From: Thauera terpenica 58Eu
Lineage (GTDB): Bacteria > Pseudomonadota > Gammaproteobacteria > Burkholderiales > Rhodocyclaceae
Assembly (NCBI RefSeq): GCF_000443165.1
Contig: NZ_ATJV01000103.1
Span: 82,388-146,387 of the forward strand
DNA: 64,000 nt
Direction of reading: 5' to 3'
Part shown: one piece after another, positions 47,611 through 57,328 of the stretch
Numbering within the stretch: the first letter of the stretch is position 1
How the letters are laid out: each line of letters starts with the position of its first letter
The notes under the pieces: model-generated
What the model was told of the DNA's origin: nothing
What the model saw: the letters and a program-made list of their open reading frames with translations, nothing else
Databases searched by the model: none
Program-made: the position numbers and the translations under genes

Positions 47611-48675
47611 ATGTTCTATCGTGAAAACGGACAATTCAAGGCCAGCTACGTTGAAGATCTGCGTATCTTCAAGGTCACTCAGGATCGTGTTGCGGTCCTG
47701 GCCCTGGTGGCGATCGCCGTCCTGCTCGTGCCCATGCTGGCAAGCGACTATCTGTTGCGTGCGGTGCTGATCCCCTTCCTCATCCTGTCGCTGGCGGCCA
47801 TCGGCCTGAACATTCTCGTTGGCTACTGCGGGCAGATCTCGCTGGGTACAGGCGCCTTCATGGCGGTGGGTGCCTACGCAGCGTGGAACATCGGCGTGCG
47901 CATCCCGGAGGTGCCGCTGCTGGTGCAGATTCTGCTCGGTGGTCTGTGCGCCACCGCGGTGGGGGTGGTGTTCGGCATCCCCAGCCTGCGCCTGCGTGGC
48001 CTGTATCTGGCGGTGTCCACGCTGGCGGCGCAGTTCTTCCTCGACTGGGCTTTTCTGCGCATCCCTGCGCTCACCAATCACTCCGCTTCGGGCTCGGTGT
48101 CGGTGGGTACGCTGAGCTTCTTCGGCCTGCCGCTGGAGTCGGCGTGGCAGAAATACCTGTTCTGTCTGGGCTTCGTCGTGGTGTTTGCCGTCATCGCAAA
48201 GAACCTGGTGCGTACCACCACCGGTCGGCAGTGGATGGCGATTCGCGACATGGACATTGCCGCCGGCGTCATCGGCATCCGCCCCGCCTACGCCAAGCTG
48301 ACGGCGTTTGCGGTGAGTTCCTTCATCGTCGGTGTGTCCGGTGCGCTGTGGGGTTTCATGCATCTGGGGGCGTGGGAGCCGCTGGCCTTCAGCCTTGATC
48401 GCTCCTTCCAGCTGTTGTTCATGATCATCATCGGCGGCCTGGGTTCGATCGTCGGCAGCTTCTTCGGTGCCGCCTTCATCGTGCTGCTCCCGATCGTGCT
48501 CACCAACGTGCCCGCCTTGTTTGGACTGCCGCTCTCGGTCGATACCGCAGTCCATCTGGAGCACATCATTTTCGGTTCGCTGATCGTGATCTTCCTGATC
48601 GCCGAACCGCACGGTCTGGCACGCCTTTGGAGCATAGGCCGGGAAAAACTGCGGCTGTGGCCCTTCCCGTACTGA
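47611..48675 (+). CDS. livM: Branched-chain-type ABC permease LivM
   Basis: A 354-residue permease with about ten hydrophobic segments, the LivM motifs GYCGQISLGTGAFMAVGAY and GGLGSIVGSFFGAAFI. It starts 27 bases after livH, with GGAG before the ATG. Confidence 0.92.
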   Translation: MFYRENGQFKASYVEDLRIFKVTQDRVAVLALVAIAVLLVPMLASDYLLRAVLIPFLILSLAAIGLNILVGYCGQISLGTGAFMAVGAYAAWNIGVRIPEVPLLVQILLGGLCATAVGVVFGIPSLRLRGLYLAVSTLAAQFFLDWAFLRIPALTNHSASGSVSVGTLSFFGLPLESAWQKYLFCLGFVVVFAVIAKNLVRTTTGRQWMAIRDMDIAAGVIGIRPAYAKLTAFAVSSFIVGVSGALWGFMHLGAWEPLAFSLDRSFQLLFMIIIGGLGSIVGSFFGAAFIVLLPIVLTNVPALFGLPLSVDTAVHLEHIIFGSLIVIFLIAEPHGLARLWSIGREKLRLWPFPY

Positions 48676-48792
48676 GCGCCTGCCGAATATTGATACGAAT
48701 GAGCCGGCACAGATCGGCAAATCAGCGCACAGGCAGGCCATCCGCCTGCTCCGCGCCACCACCGTTGGCCACATCGAATGGAGATGAAGACG

Positions 48793-50130
48793 ATGAACAC
48801 GAAGTTTGCACACGGTATTCGCGGCCTGGCCGTCGCCGGCACCATGGCCTTTGCGCTGACCGCGCCGTCGATCGCGGCGGCGCAGTCCGAGCAGTTCATT
48901 CCCTTGCTGGTGTACCGCACCGGCTCGTTCGCGCCGCTTGGTATCCCGTGGGCGAATGGCAAGCTCGATTATCTGAAGATGATCAATGAGCGTGACGGTG
49001 GCATCAACGGCGTGAAGATGGTCTATGAAGAGTGCGAAACTGCTTACAACACCGACCGCGGCGTGGAGTGCTACGAGCGCCTGAAAACCAAGGGCGGCGG
49101 TGGTAGCCTGTTCGACACCCAGTCCACCGGCATCACCTATGCGGTGATGGACAAGGCGCCGCTGGACAAGGTGCCGGTGATGACCATGGGCTATGGGCGC
49201 TCGGACTCGGCTGACGGGTCGGTGTTTCCGTGGTCTTTCCCGCTATTGGGCACCTACTGGACCGCGTCTGACATCATCGTGCAGGACATCGCCAAGAAGA
49301 TGGGCGGCGTCGACAAGCTCAAGGGCAAGAAGCTGGCGCTGGTGTACCACGACTCGCCCTACGGCAAGGAGCCGATCACCGCATTGCAGGCTCTGGCACG
49401 GAAGCACGGCTTCGAACTGATGCTGCTGCCGGTGATTGCGCCGGGCGTGGAGCAGAAGTCGACCTGGCTGCAGATTCGCCAGCAGCGGCCCGAGTACGTC
49501 ATCTTGTGGGCGGCGGGCATCATGACGCCGACCTCGATCCGCGAAGCGCAGGCCACCGGTTTCCCGCGCGAGAAGATCTACGGCATCTGGTGGGCGGGAT
49601 CGGAGTCCGACGTGCGTGACCTCGGCGCCACCGCCAAGGGTTATAACGCGATCGCCATCCAGGGTTCGGCCGACTATGGCAAGGCGCACGACGACATCCT
49701 CAAGTACGTCTACGACAAGAATCAGGGTTCGGCCGATTCGCGTGCCGAGGTGGGCACGGTGGCGCATACCCGCGGCATGATGATCCAGATGTTGACGGTC
49801 GAGGCCATCCGTACTGCGCAGGAGAAGTACGGCAAGGGCAAGGCGGTGACGCCTGAGCAGGTGCGCTGGGGTCTGGAGAATCTGGACATCAGCCAGGCGC
49901 GCCTGGATGAGCTCGGCTTTGGCAACCTGATGCGCCCGGTCAAGACTTCGTGTGCCGACCACATGGGTTCGAGCTGGGCCCGCATCATCACCTGGAACGG
50001 CGACAAGTACGAGACCACCTCGGACTGGTACGAAGCCGACATGAGCGTCATCGATCCGTTGGTGAAAGCTGGGGCCGACAAGTACGCGAAGGAAAAGGGC
50101 ATCACCCCGCGCGACTGCTCGAAGGAGTAA
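48793..50130 (+). CDS. livK: Branched-chain-type ABC periplasmic binding protein
   Basis: A 445-residue type I periplasmic binding protein with a signal peptide (about 1-30, ending AAAQS). It is longer than amino-acid-binding LivJ/LivK (about 370 residues), as is common for homologues that bind aromatic or dicarboxylic acids. ATG 48793 has GGAG nine bases upstream; ATGs at 48778 and 48784 are alternatives. The ligand is not predictable. Confidence 0.88.
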   Translation: MNTKFAHGIRGLAVAGTMAFALTAPSIAAAQSEQFIPLLVYRTGSFAPLGIPWANGKLDYLKMINERDGGINGVKMVYEECETAYNTDRGVECYERLKTKGGGGSLFDTQSTGITYAVMDKAPLDKVPVMTMGYGRSDSADGSVFPWSFPLLGTYWTASDIIVQDIAKKMGGVDKLKGKKLALVYHDSPYGKEPITALQALARKHGFELMLLPVIAPGVEQKSTWLQIRQQRPEYVILWAAGIMTPTSIREAQATGFPREKIYGIWWAGSESDVRDLGATAKGYNAIAIQGSADYGKAHDDILKYVYDKNQGSADSRAEVGTVAHTRGMMIQMLTVEAIRTAQEKYGKGKAVTPEQVRWGLENLDISQARLDELGFGNLMRPVKTSCADHMGSSWARIITWNGDKYETTSDWYEADMSVIDPLVKAGADKYAKEKGITPRDCSKE

Positions 50131-50287
50131 ATCGCCCGCCGCCCCGTGTGCTGCGGCGTACGGGGCGGTGGCGGCCGGCTGCCTCGCGAGGGGCGGCCTG
50201 CACAGGCCCTGCGCCGTGTTCGGCGGTGCCTGCACAGGCCTTCACCGAGCGCTACTGGGTGAACGATTGGATGGAGACGACAAGCAC

Positions 50288-51127
50288 ATGACCAGCATGA
50301 ACGCCACCGAAGCTGCCGCGACTGCGGTCCCCTACCTTGCCGTGAATAACGTCGAGGTGATCTACAACCACGTCATTCTGGTGCTCAAGGGCGTGTCGCT
50401 GCAGGTGCCGCAAGGCGGAATCGTTGCCTTGCTGGGCGCCAACGGTGCTGGCAAGTCGACCACGCTGAAGTCGATCTCCAACCTGCTGCACGCCGAGCGC
50501 GGTGACGTCACCAAGGGCAACATCGAGTTCAAGGGCGCGCGCATCGACCAGATGACGCCGAACGAACTTGTGCGCCGCGGCGTGATCCAGGTCATGGAGG
50601 GGCGGCACTGCTTCGGTCACCTCACGATCGAGGAAAACCTGCTCACCGGCGCCTACACACGCAAGATATCGCGCACCGAGTTGCGCGACAGCCTCGACAA
50701 GGTCTACCACTACTTTCCGCGCCTGAAGACGCGGCGCAGCTCGCAGGCCGGCTATACCTCCGGTGGTGAGCAGCAGATGTGTGCGATCGGGCGGGCGCTG
50801 ATGGCCAAGCCCGAGATGATTCTGCTCGACGAACCGTCGATGGGCCTGGCGCCGCAGATCGTCGAGGAAATCTTCGAAATCGTGAAAGATCTCAACGGCA
50901 AGGAGGGCGTGAGCTTTCTGCTTGCCGAGCAGAACACCATGGTCGCGCTGCGCTACGCCGACTTTGGCTACATCATGGAAAACGGCCGCATTGTCATGGA
51001 GGGCGAAGCGAAGGAGCTCGCCACCAACGAGGACGTCAAGGAGTTCTACCTTGGCTTGTCGGGCGAGGGCCGCAAGAGCTTCCGCGACGTCAAGCACTAT
51101 CGCCGACGCAAGCGCTGGCTCAGCTGA
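50288..51127 (+). CDS. livF: Branched-chain-type ABC importer, ATP-binding protein LivF
   Basis: A 279-residue ATPase with Walker A GANGAGKST (51-59), signature TSGGEQQM, Walker B ILLDEPSMGLAP and the LivF feature VIQVMEGRHCF. A basic C-terminal extension (KHYRRRKRWLS) is longer than in standard LivF. The long upstream frame to 50168 is not coding. Confidence 0.92.
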   Translation: MTSMNATEAAATAVPYLAVNNVEVIYNHVILVLKGVSLQVPQGGIVALLGANGAGKSTTLKSISNLLHAERGDVTKGNIEFKGARIDQMTPNELVRRGVIQVMEGRHCFGHLTIEENLLTGAYTRKISRTELRDSLDKVYHYFPRLKTRRSSQAGYTSGGEQQMCAIGRALMAKPEMILLDEPSMGLAPQIVEEIFEIVKDLNGKEGVSFLLAEQNTMVALRYADFGYIMENGRIVMEGEAKELATNEDVKEFYLGLSGEGRKSFRDVKHYRRRKRWLS

Positions 51128-51203
51128 CGCGCGCGTTGGCGGCAACGGGCTGACAACGACGGCACTGATCGCAAGCAAACAAGGCCTCAGGCAGGGAGTC
51201 GAA

Positions 51204-52439
51204 ATGAACCTTCACGACACGCGCGAGACCCGCGATCCAGAGGCGCGCGAGCGCGAACTGATGGCGCGACTGCCGGCGCAGATTGCGCATGCCCGTGCCA
51301 CGGCACCGGCTTTCGGCCGCCTGCTTGCCGACGTCGATGCGGACTCAGTGTGCACGCGTGAGCAACTCGCCACGCTGCCGGTGACACGCAAGTCCGAATT
51401 GCTCGAGTTGCAGAAGGCGGCGCGACCCTTTGGCGGCTTCTCGGCGGTGGGCTGGGGCGCGGCCTGCCGCCGGGTGTTCGCCTCGCCCGGCCCGCTCTAT
51501 GAGCCCGAAGGCGCACGACCGGACTATTATCGTCTCGCGCGTGCGCTGCGCGCAGCGGGCTTCCGTGCCGGCGATCTGGTGCACAACACCTTCTCCTATC
51601 ACCTCACCCCGGCCGGCTCGATGATGGAAACCGCGGCACACGCGCTGGGGTGCACGGTGTTTCCGGCGGGTGTCGGTCAGACCGAGCAGCAGTTGGCGGC
51701 AATGATCGACCTGCAGCCCAATGCTTATGTGGGAACGCCGTCCTTCCTGCGCATCCTGCTCGACAAGGCCGACGAGATGGGGGTGAAGGCCTCGTTCACC
51801 AAGGCGCTGGTATCGGGCGAAGCCTTTCCGCCCAGCTTGCGCGATGCCTTTGCTGCACGTGGCATTGAGGCCTACCAGGCCTACGCCACCGCTGACATTG
51901 GCCTGATCGCCTACGAGACCGAGGCGCGCGAGGGCCTGGTGGTGGACGAAGACATCGTGCTCGAGATCGTTCGTGCTGGCACTGGTGATCCGGTGGCGGC
52001 GGGCGAGGTGGGCGAGGTCGTGGTCAGCACCTTCAACCCTGATTATCCGCTCATCCGCTTCGGCACCGGCGACCTGTCGGCCGTGCTGGCGGGGGGCTCG
52101 CCCTGCGGGCGCACCAACCTGCGCATCAAGGGCTGGATGGGGCGGGCCGATCAGACAACCAAGGTCAAAGGCATGTTCGTCCATCCGGGCCAGGTGGCGC
52201 AGATCATGCAGCGTCATCCCGCGATCCGGCGTGCGCGTCTGGTGGTTGACAACCCCGAGCTCAACGATCGCATGACCTTGATGTGCGAAGTCGCGGGTGG
52301 CGGCAGTGAGGCGCTGGCAGCGGCGATCGGCGCCAGTATCCGCGAGCTGACCAAGCTGCGAGGCGATGTTGCCTTCATGCCCCAGGGCGCGCTCGCAAAT
52401 GATGGCAAGATGATCGACGACGTGCGTAGCTACGCCTGA
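51204..52439 (+). CDS. PaaK-like adenylate-forming enzyme with altered ATP loop
   Basis: A 411-residue protein related to phenylacetate-CoA ligase PaaK. It keeps the fold landmarks (FSYHLTPAGSMME, RFGTGDL, RTNLRIKGWMGRADQTTKVKGMFV split across the hinge and C-terminal domain), but the usual glycine-rich S/T-SGTTGKP loop is replaced by FASPGPLYEPEG near residue 93-104. It may use another nucleotide mode or substrate, or be inactive. GGGAG lies 8 bases before ATG 51204. It follows livF after 76 bases in the acyl-CoA ligase/ABC run. Confidence 0.75.
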   Translation: MNLHDTRETRDPEARERELMARLPAQIAHARATAPAFGRLLADVDADSVCTREQLATLPVTRKSELLELQKAARPFGGFSAVGWGAACRRVFASPGPLYEPEGARPDYYRLARALRAAGFRAGDLVHNTFSYHLTPAGSMMETAAHALGCTVFPAGVGQTEQQLAAMIDLQPNAYVGTPSFLRILLDKADEMGVKASFTKALVSGEAFPPSLRDAFAARGIEAYQAYATADIGLIAYETEAREGLVVDEDIVLEIVRAGTGDPVAAGEVGEVVVSTFNPDYPLIRFGTGDLSAVLAGGSPCGRTNLRIKGWMGRADQTTKVKGMFVHPGQVAQIMQRHPAIRRARLVVDNPELNDRMTLMCEVAGGGSEALAAAIGASIRELTKLRGDVAFMPQGALANDGKMIDDVRSYA

Positions 52440-52491
52440 ACCCTGATTCCTTCACTCCACGCGAGGCCCGTCGGCCGTCGCTTTGCTGCCC

Positions 52492-53682
52492 ATGACCCAC
52501 GACATTGAAACCAATGCACGCCTGCCGCTGGCAGGCGTGCGCGTGCTCGACCTGACTCGCTTGCTGCCCGGTCCGCTCGCCACCCAGCATCTTGCCGACT
52601 ACGGTGCCGACGTGGTCAAGATCGAAGACACCGGCGCCGGCGATTATGCTCGTAGCCTGGGTGCGATGGGCGGCGACACCAGCTACCTGTATCAGGTCGT
52701 CAACCGTAACAAACGCAGCCTGCGTATCGATCTCAAGCATCCGGCCGGCAAGGCCGCCTTCGAGAAGCTGGTGGAGACCGCCGACATCCTTGTCGAGGGC
52801 TTCCGGCCCGGCGTGATGGACAAGCTCGGCCTCGGCTACGAAGCGCTGGCACGCCTCAATCCGCGTCTGGTGTTCTGCAGCATCTCCGGTTACGGGCAGA
52901 CCGGACCCTACGCCTTGCGCGCCGGGCACGACATCAACTACATCGGCTATGCCGGTGTGCTCGACCAGATCGGCAGTACGGGTGGCGCGCCCGCGATGTC
53001 CAATCTGCAGCTCGGTGACCTGCTCGGCGGCACGATGACGGCCTTGTTCGGCATCCTTGTCGCGCTGGTGGATGCGCGCGCGGGTGGCAAGGGCCGCTTC
53101 GTTGACGTGGCGATGACGGACGCCGTGATGGCGCATGCGATCTTCCCGCTCATCGAGGTGCTGGCGCAGGGGCAGGTACGCCCGCGCGGTGAGGATCTGC
53201 TCACCGGTGCGGTGCCTTGCTACGGCGTGTACCGCACGGCCGACGATCGCTACATGGCGGTCGGTGCCCTGGAAGAGAAGTTCTGGGGACTTGTGTGCGA
53301 CACCCTCGACCGTCCTGATCTGAAGCCTTTCCATCTGGCGACGGGCGGGGCCGGGGAGAGCGCCAAGGCGAAGTTGGCAGAGATCTTTGGTGCGCGCACC
53401 CAGGCGGAATGGGTGGCTGTTTTCGACGCCGTGGATTGTTGCGTGACGCCGGTCCTGACGCTGCAGGAGAGTCTCGAAAATTCCCAGCTGCAGGCGCGTG
53501 GAATGGTCACCGAGGTGGACGGCGTGCGTCAGTTCGGGCCTGTGCTGCGCCTGTCGGATATGCCGGCCATGGCCACCCGCCCAGCGCCAGCCGTGGCCGG
53601 GACTGACAGCGATGCAGTGCTGAGCGAGGCGGGCTTCGCTCAGGCCGACATCGATCATCTGCGCCAGGGCGGCATCATCTAG
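52492..53682 (+). CDS. Alpha-methylacyl-CoA racemase-like CoA-transferase family III protein
   Basis: A 396-residue member of the CaiB/BaiF family. His146 in GHDINYIG and Asp176 in QLGDLLGG are in the same positions and spacing (30 residues) as the catalytic His126/Asp156 of bacterial alpha-methylacyl-CoA racemase, so epimerisation of a 2-methylacyl-CoA is more likely than CoA transfer. It closes the run of ligase and importer genes. A hairpin follows the stop. Confidence 0.78.
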   Translation: MTHDIETNARLPLAGVRVLDLTRLLPGPLATQHLADYGADVVKIEDTGAGDYARSLGAMGGDTSYLYQVVNRNKRSLRIDLKHPAGKAAFEKLVETADILVEGFRPGVMDKLGLGYEALARLNPRLVFCSISGYGQTGPYALRAGHDINYIGYAGVLDQIGSTGGAPAMSNLQLGDLLGGTMTALFGILVALVDARAGGKGRFVDVAMTDAVMAHAIFPLIEVLAQGQVRPRGEDLLTGAVPCYGVYRTADDRYMAVGALEEKFWGLVCDTLDRPDLKPFHLATGGAGESAKAKLAEIFGARTQAEWVAVFDAVDCCVTPVLTLQESLENSQLQARGMVTEVDGVRQFGPVLRLSDMPAMATRPAPAVAGTDSDAVLSEAGFAQADIDHLRQGGII

Positions 53683-53701
53683 TCAGGCTGAAGAAACGAA
53701 A

Positions 53702-53726
53702 ACGGCCTGTCACACGTACAGGCCGT
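53702..53726. terminator. Bidirectional terminator between racemase-like gene and phaM
   Basis: ACGGCCTGT and ACAGGCCGT form a nine-base stem; it is flanked by GTTTT on the plus side and TTTCG on the minus side, so it can end both convergent genes. Confidence 0.75.
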
Positions 53727-53747
53727 GGGTGTTTTGCGCGGCGTGGT

Positions 53748-54173
53748 TTATTTGTCGTCGCCTGACTTGCGCCGCGTGCTGCGCGACTTGCTGGCGGCGT
53801 CGGTGTCGGCCTTGGTGGCAGCATCGCTCTGGCCCTGCTCGCCACTCATGAGATTCCACGGCCACATGGTGGCTGCCGAAGCGAAGGGGTTGGCGGCCCC
53901 TTCCGCTGCCCCCTCGCCCCCTGCAGCATGCTGGCTCATGGCCTTGACCGCCGCAATGGTGGCGCGCTGCATCTCCAGGCCCTGAATGCTCATCTGCAGC
54001 ATGTTCAGGTTCATCTTCAACCAGCCCTCAACCGCCTTCATGTCTTTGATGCGTTTGTCGAGCTCTTCGACGTCGAGGGTGGGCGTGACCATGCCTGGCA
54101 AGGAAAAGCCCATGTTGCTCCACATGCCGCGGACGAATTCGAGCGGGTCCTGCGCGTTTTGATCCTGAGACAT
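53748..54173 (-). CDS. phaM: PHA granule-associated protein PhaM
   Basis: PhaM binds PHB granules, the polymerase PhaC and the nucleoid in Cupriavidus. The 141-residue protein has the family block from FVRGMWSNMG through GMVTPTLDVEELDKRI to VEGWLKMNLNMLQMSIQGLEMQRAT (about 13-76), then an Ala/Gly-rich linker and a basic Lys/Arg tail (about 125-141) that could bind DNA. ATG 54173 begins homology; a longer frame upstream is spurious. The genes for PHA synthesis are outside the window. Confidence 0.85.
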   Translation of the reverse strand: MSQDQNAQDPLEFVRGMWSNMGFSLPGMVTPTLDVEELDKRIKDMKAVEGWLKMNLNMLQMSIQGLEMQRATIAAVKAMSQHAAGGEGAAEGAANPFASAATMWPWNLMSGEQGQSDAATKADTDAASKSRSTRRKSGDDK

Positions 54174-54225
54174 TGGGATACTCCCGAGCGCCGTTGATGA
54201 TTCCTCATGGTAACCGATCACAGCC

Positions 54226-56166
54226 TTACTGCTGTAGCCCGGATGCGCGTGCAGCGCCCAGCATGCGATGCAGCAGGGCGCGCAGTTTCGCCGGGCGCAG
54301 CGGTTTGTGCAGCAAGGGCAGGCCGGCGGCACGGGCCCGTGCCAGAGCCTCGGGCGCGGTGTCGCCGCTGATCAGCACGACATGCAGTGCGCTTGAGCGC
54401 GCGCGCATGTCCAGCGCAAGTTCGATGCCGTCCAGAGTGCCGCCGAGGCGTAGATCGGTGATCAGCACTTCGGGTTGTGTGGCCGCGTCAGCAAGCTGCG
54501 CAAAGAGACGTTCGGCGTTGTTCGCCACCGTCAGCTCACAGCCCCAGGAAGCGAGCAGACCCAGCATTGCATCGCGCACCAGTGGATCGTCCTCCACCAC
54601 CGCCACACGAATGCCGGCGAGGCTGCCAAGCAAGCGTGCCTCATCGCTGGGCGGCGTGTCAGCAGGGGCGATGCTGAGTGGCAGTTCGAGCGCAAAGACC
54701 GACCCCCGTCCCGGGGCTGAATGCAACTCGAGGCGATGGTCAAGCAGGTCCACCAGACGGCGCACGATTGCAAGCCCCAGGCCAAGCCCTTTGTCGCGCG
54801 CACGTTCGGGATTGCCGAGCTGGATGAACTCCTGAAAGATCGTCTGCTGTGATTCGCGCGCGATACCCGGGCCGCTGTCACGCACCTCCACCCGCAGCAT
54901 GTCACCACGGCGGCGGCAAGCAATCAGTACCGTGGCGTCGCGCGTGTGACGTACGGCATTGCCGACGAGATTGCCCACGATGCGTTCGAACAGCATGGGG
55001 TCGCTGTACACGTGATTGTGCGAGCGGCCCGGTCGCAAGCGCAGTCGTATTCCGTGTGCGGTTGCCGTAGCGGCCTGCTCAGCGTGAATGCGCGCAAGGA
55101 TGGGTGCAGGGTCGAAGGTGTGCAACTCGGGTGTGAGTACGCCTGCGTCCAGGCGTGAAATGTCGAGCAAGCTGTCGAGCAGCTGGTCCATCGCGCTCGC
55201 CGAAGTGGTGATGCGCTCGACGAGTTGACGACTGCGCGCGTCTAGCGCCTGTTGCGACAGCTCAGAGATGAACAGGCCGAGAGCGTGCATGGGCTGGCGC
55301 AGGTCGTGGCTGGCAGCGGCGAGGAAGCGCGATTTGGCGACGTTGGCGTGTTCGGCTTCCGCCGTGCGCGCGCGCAGCTCCGCGGTTGCCTCCTCGATCT
55401 GGGTGCGCAGGTGTTGGTGAGCATGCTCAAGGCGCTCGGCCATCTCATTGACACCCTGCGCCAGGCGTTGCAGGCTGCCGCCCGCGCGTGACGTTGCGCG
55501 TTCGTGCAGTTGACCGTGGCCGATGCGCAGCACCACATCGGCCACAGCACGAATCGGTCCGCTCACCCCGCGGCTCATCCGTGCGGCCAGCAGCACACTG
55601 CCGAGCAGCACGATCAACATCGAGCCTGCGCCGGTGAGCAGTAACTGCAGGCGGCGTTTGTGCAAGGGTTTGAGCGACAGGTCCACCATCACCGCACCCT
55701 GTTGGGGGGCGCCGTCGGTGCCCGCCGCGGCGCTCGCCACCAGTGGCAGTCCATCCTCGATCTCGATCGCAGGCGGGCGGATCGGTTCGGCAAAGCGGAG
55801 CAAGGCGCGATCGGGCAACTGGCTGGCGCTGGGGAGCAGGGTGGGCAGGATGGCGGCGGTATCCGTTTCGCCGCTGGCCGCGAGCAGGGTGCCGTTACGA
55901 TCGAATATCCGCACTGCAAGCACATCGTCCATGCCGGTCGCGGCGCTTGCGATCTGGCGCAAGGCCCCGCGGTCGCCAGCGAAGGTGGCGAGCTCGCTGG
56001 TCGCCGCAATCTGGCGCGCGAGGGCGCGTCCACGGGCGCCGAGGGTGTCGTTCAGATCCGCCAGGCGCAGGGCGGTAAACACGGTGGTCATGATCACCGC
56101 CAGCACCAGCATGGGTAGCACTGCGGCCAGCATCACCCGTGCGCGTACGCCCCAGTTCGTGATCAT
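54226..56166 (-). CDS. Membrane hybrid histidine kinase coupled to a binding protein
   Basis: A 646-residue sensor with spans at about 9-31 and 175-197 flanking a periplasmic domain, a HAMP region (about 195-250), coiled coil, HisKA with His287 in ASHDLRQP, HATPase (GNLVGNAVRHT, DSGPGIA, GLGLGLAIVRR) and a C-terminal receiver (about 525-640) with Asp571 in LITDLRLGG. Its ATG overlaps the stop of the binding-protein gene (ATGA). It should sense a ligand presented by that protein and pass phosphate to the LuxR-type regulator on the other strand. Confidence 0.9.
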   Translation of the reverse strand: MITNWGVRARVMLAAVLPMLVLAVIMTTVFTALRLADLNDTLGARGRALARQIAATSELATFAGDRGALRQIASAATGMDDVLAVRIFDRNGTLLAASGETDTAAILPTLLPSASQLPDRALLRFAEPIRPPAIEIEDGLPLVASAAAGTDGAPQQGAVMVDLSLKPLHKRRLQLLLTGAGSMLIVLLGSVLLAARMSRGVSGPIRAVADVVLRIGHGQLHERATSRAGGSLQRLAQGVNEMAERLEHAHQHLRTQIEEATAELRARTAEAEHANVAKSRFLAAASHDLRQPMHALGLFISELSQQALDARSRQLVERITTSASAMDQLLDSLLDISRLDAGVLTPELHTFDPAPILARIHAEQAATATAHGIRLRLRPGRSHNHVYSDPMLFERIVGNLVGNAVRHTRDATVLIACRRRGDMLRVEVRDSGPGIARESQQTIFQEFIQLGNPERARDKGLGLGLAIVRRLVDLLDHRLELHSAPGRGSVFALELPLSIAPADTPPSDEARLLGSLAGIRVAVVEDDPLVRDAMLGLLASWGCELTVANNAERLFAQLADAATQPEVLITDLRLGGTLDGIELALDMRARSSALHVVLISGDTAPEALARARAAGLPLLHKPLRPAKLRALLHRMLGAARASGLQQ

Positions 56167-57089
56167 GGTGCGCTGGCCTCCACGCGGCGCAACTCGCGCA
56201 TGAGTGATTCTGCAGTGGGCAGCTCCAGGCCCAGCGCGCGCGCGACCGTGTTGTTGACGCCGACCTCGAAGCGCTGTGGTGGACTGAGCGCAGGCCGTGG
56301 TCTGCCGGCGATCAGATCGAGCACGGCATCAGCGGCGTCCTCGCCGACCTGGGTGGGTGTCGAGTACAGGCCGAGCAGGGCGCCAGCCCTCACGTAGGCG
56401 GCGGAAAACCCCAGCACCGGTGAGCGCCGGCGGAAGGTGGTAAGCAGGATGTTCTGTACCGTGTAGCGATTGAAAACGACGGCGTCAGGGATGGTGACCA
56501 GCACCGCTGGCTCCACCAGGACGTGCTGCAGCGCGGGGAAGAGGGCGTCGCTGTTGTCGATGTGACTTTGCCTGACCTTCAGGCCAGCGTCCTGTGCAGC
56601 CGCACGCACGCGGTCTACGGCGAGTTCGCTGCTCGGTCCGGCGATGAGCGCGATCGTCTGCGTCTGCGGCAGCGCAAGGCGCAACAGGGTGACGAGCCGG
56701 GTAGCAGGTTGATCGAGCACGATGGCGATCGTCTGCGCACGACCCTCAGTCGGCGCTGGGACGGCACTGGCCGGCAACAAGGTATGGAGGATGGGGGTGT
56801 CGGTATGGCTCGGCGAGGCTGCGGCAAGGGCTGCGGCCTCGCTGCCGATGGTGACAACGATCGACGCTGGCTCATGCTGCAGGCTGGGGGCGCTGGCAAG
56901 CTGGACCTTGAGCTCGACCTCGGTTCCGGCCAGTGCATGACGCAGCGCGGCCAGGGTCTCGGCATGTGGGCCCTCGAAGGCCTGGGTGATGATGAGCACA
57001 CGCGGCGCAGCCGACACCACGCTGGAGATTGCCAGCATGCCGCTGAAAACGAGAAGGCGCAGCCAGGCAGGGAGGGCGCGCTGCATCAT
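56163..57089 (-). CDS. ABC-type periplasmic binding protein (ABC_sub_bind, PF04392-like)
   Basis: A 308-residue exported protein with a signal peptide (about 1-27) and a periplasmic-binding fold with TIGSEAAALAA, VLVTIPDAVVFNRYTVQNIL and a final TVARALGLELP block, as in PF04392. No ABC permease or ATPase is nearby; instead it overlaps a hybrid kinase, so it probably works as the sensor subunit. Start ATG 57089 or 57086. Confidence 0.8.
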   Translation of the reverse strand: MMQRALPAWLRLLVFSGMLAISSVVSAAPRVLIITQAFEGPHAETLAALRHALAGTEVELKVQLASAPSLQHEPASIVVTIGSEAAALAAASPSHTDTPILHTLLPASAVPAPTEGRAQTIAIVLDQPATRLVTLLRLALPQTQTIALIAGPSSELAVDRVRAAAQDAGLKVRQSHIDNSDALFPALQHVLVEPAVLVTIPDAVVFNRYTVQNILLTTFRRRSPVLGFSAAYVRAGALLGLYSTPTQVGEDAADAVLDLIAGRPRPALSPPQRFEVGVNNTVARALGLELPTAESLMRELRRVEASAP

Positions 57090-57328
57090 CGCGCCTGATG
57101 CACCGCCGCACCCAGGTTACGCCCGCCTGCGAGGGGGCGCCTGAAAGCGGGTGCAGCGGCAGGGGCCAGGAGTTGGCGCATGACGTAAAATGGCCGTGTC
57201 AATGGGAGAGGCGGCGTGCACAGCATGGTCGGCGCTCAGGCCGTGGATATGGGAGGGCGCGTCGACCCCTGCGTGCTATGCTTCGCGCATCATAAGGCAT
57301 CAAGCCGGGGTTCCGGTGGGAGCGACAT

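Noticed and set aside
52492..53682. Formyl-CoA or succinyl-CoA:acid CoA-transferase
   Set aside because: Family III transferases use one catalytic Asp; here a GHDINY histidine and an Asp 30 residues on match the racemase active site better.
56163..57089. Binding protein of a complete ABC importer
   Set aside because: There are no permease or ATPase genes next to it, and the stop codon overlaps a histidine kinase start.
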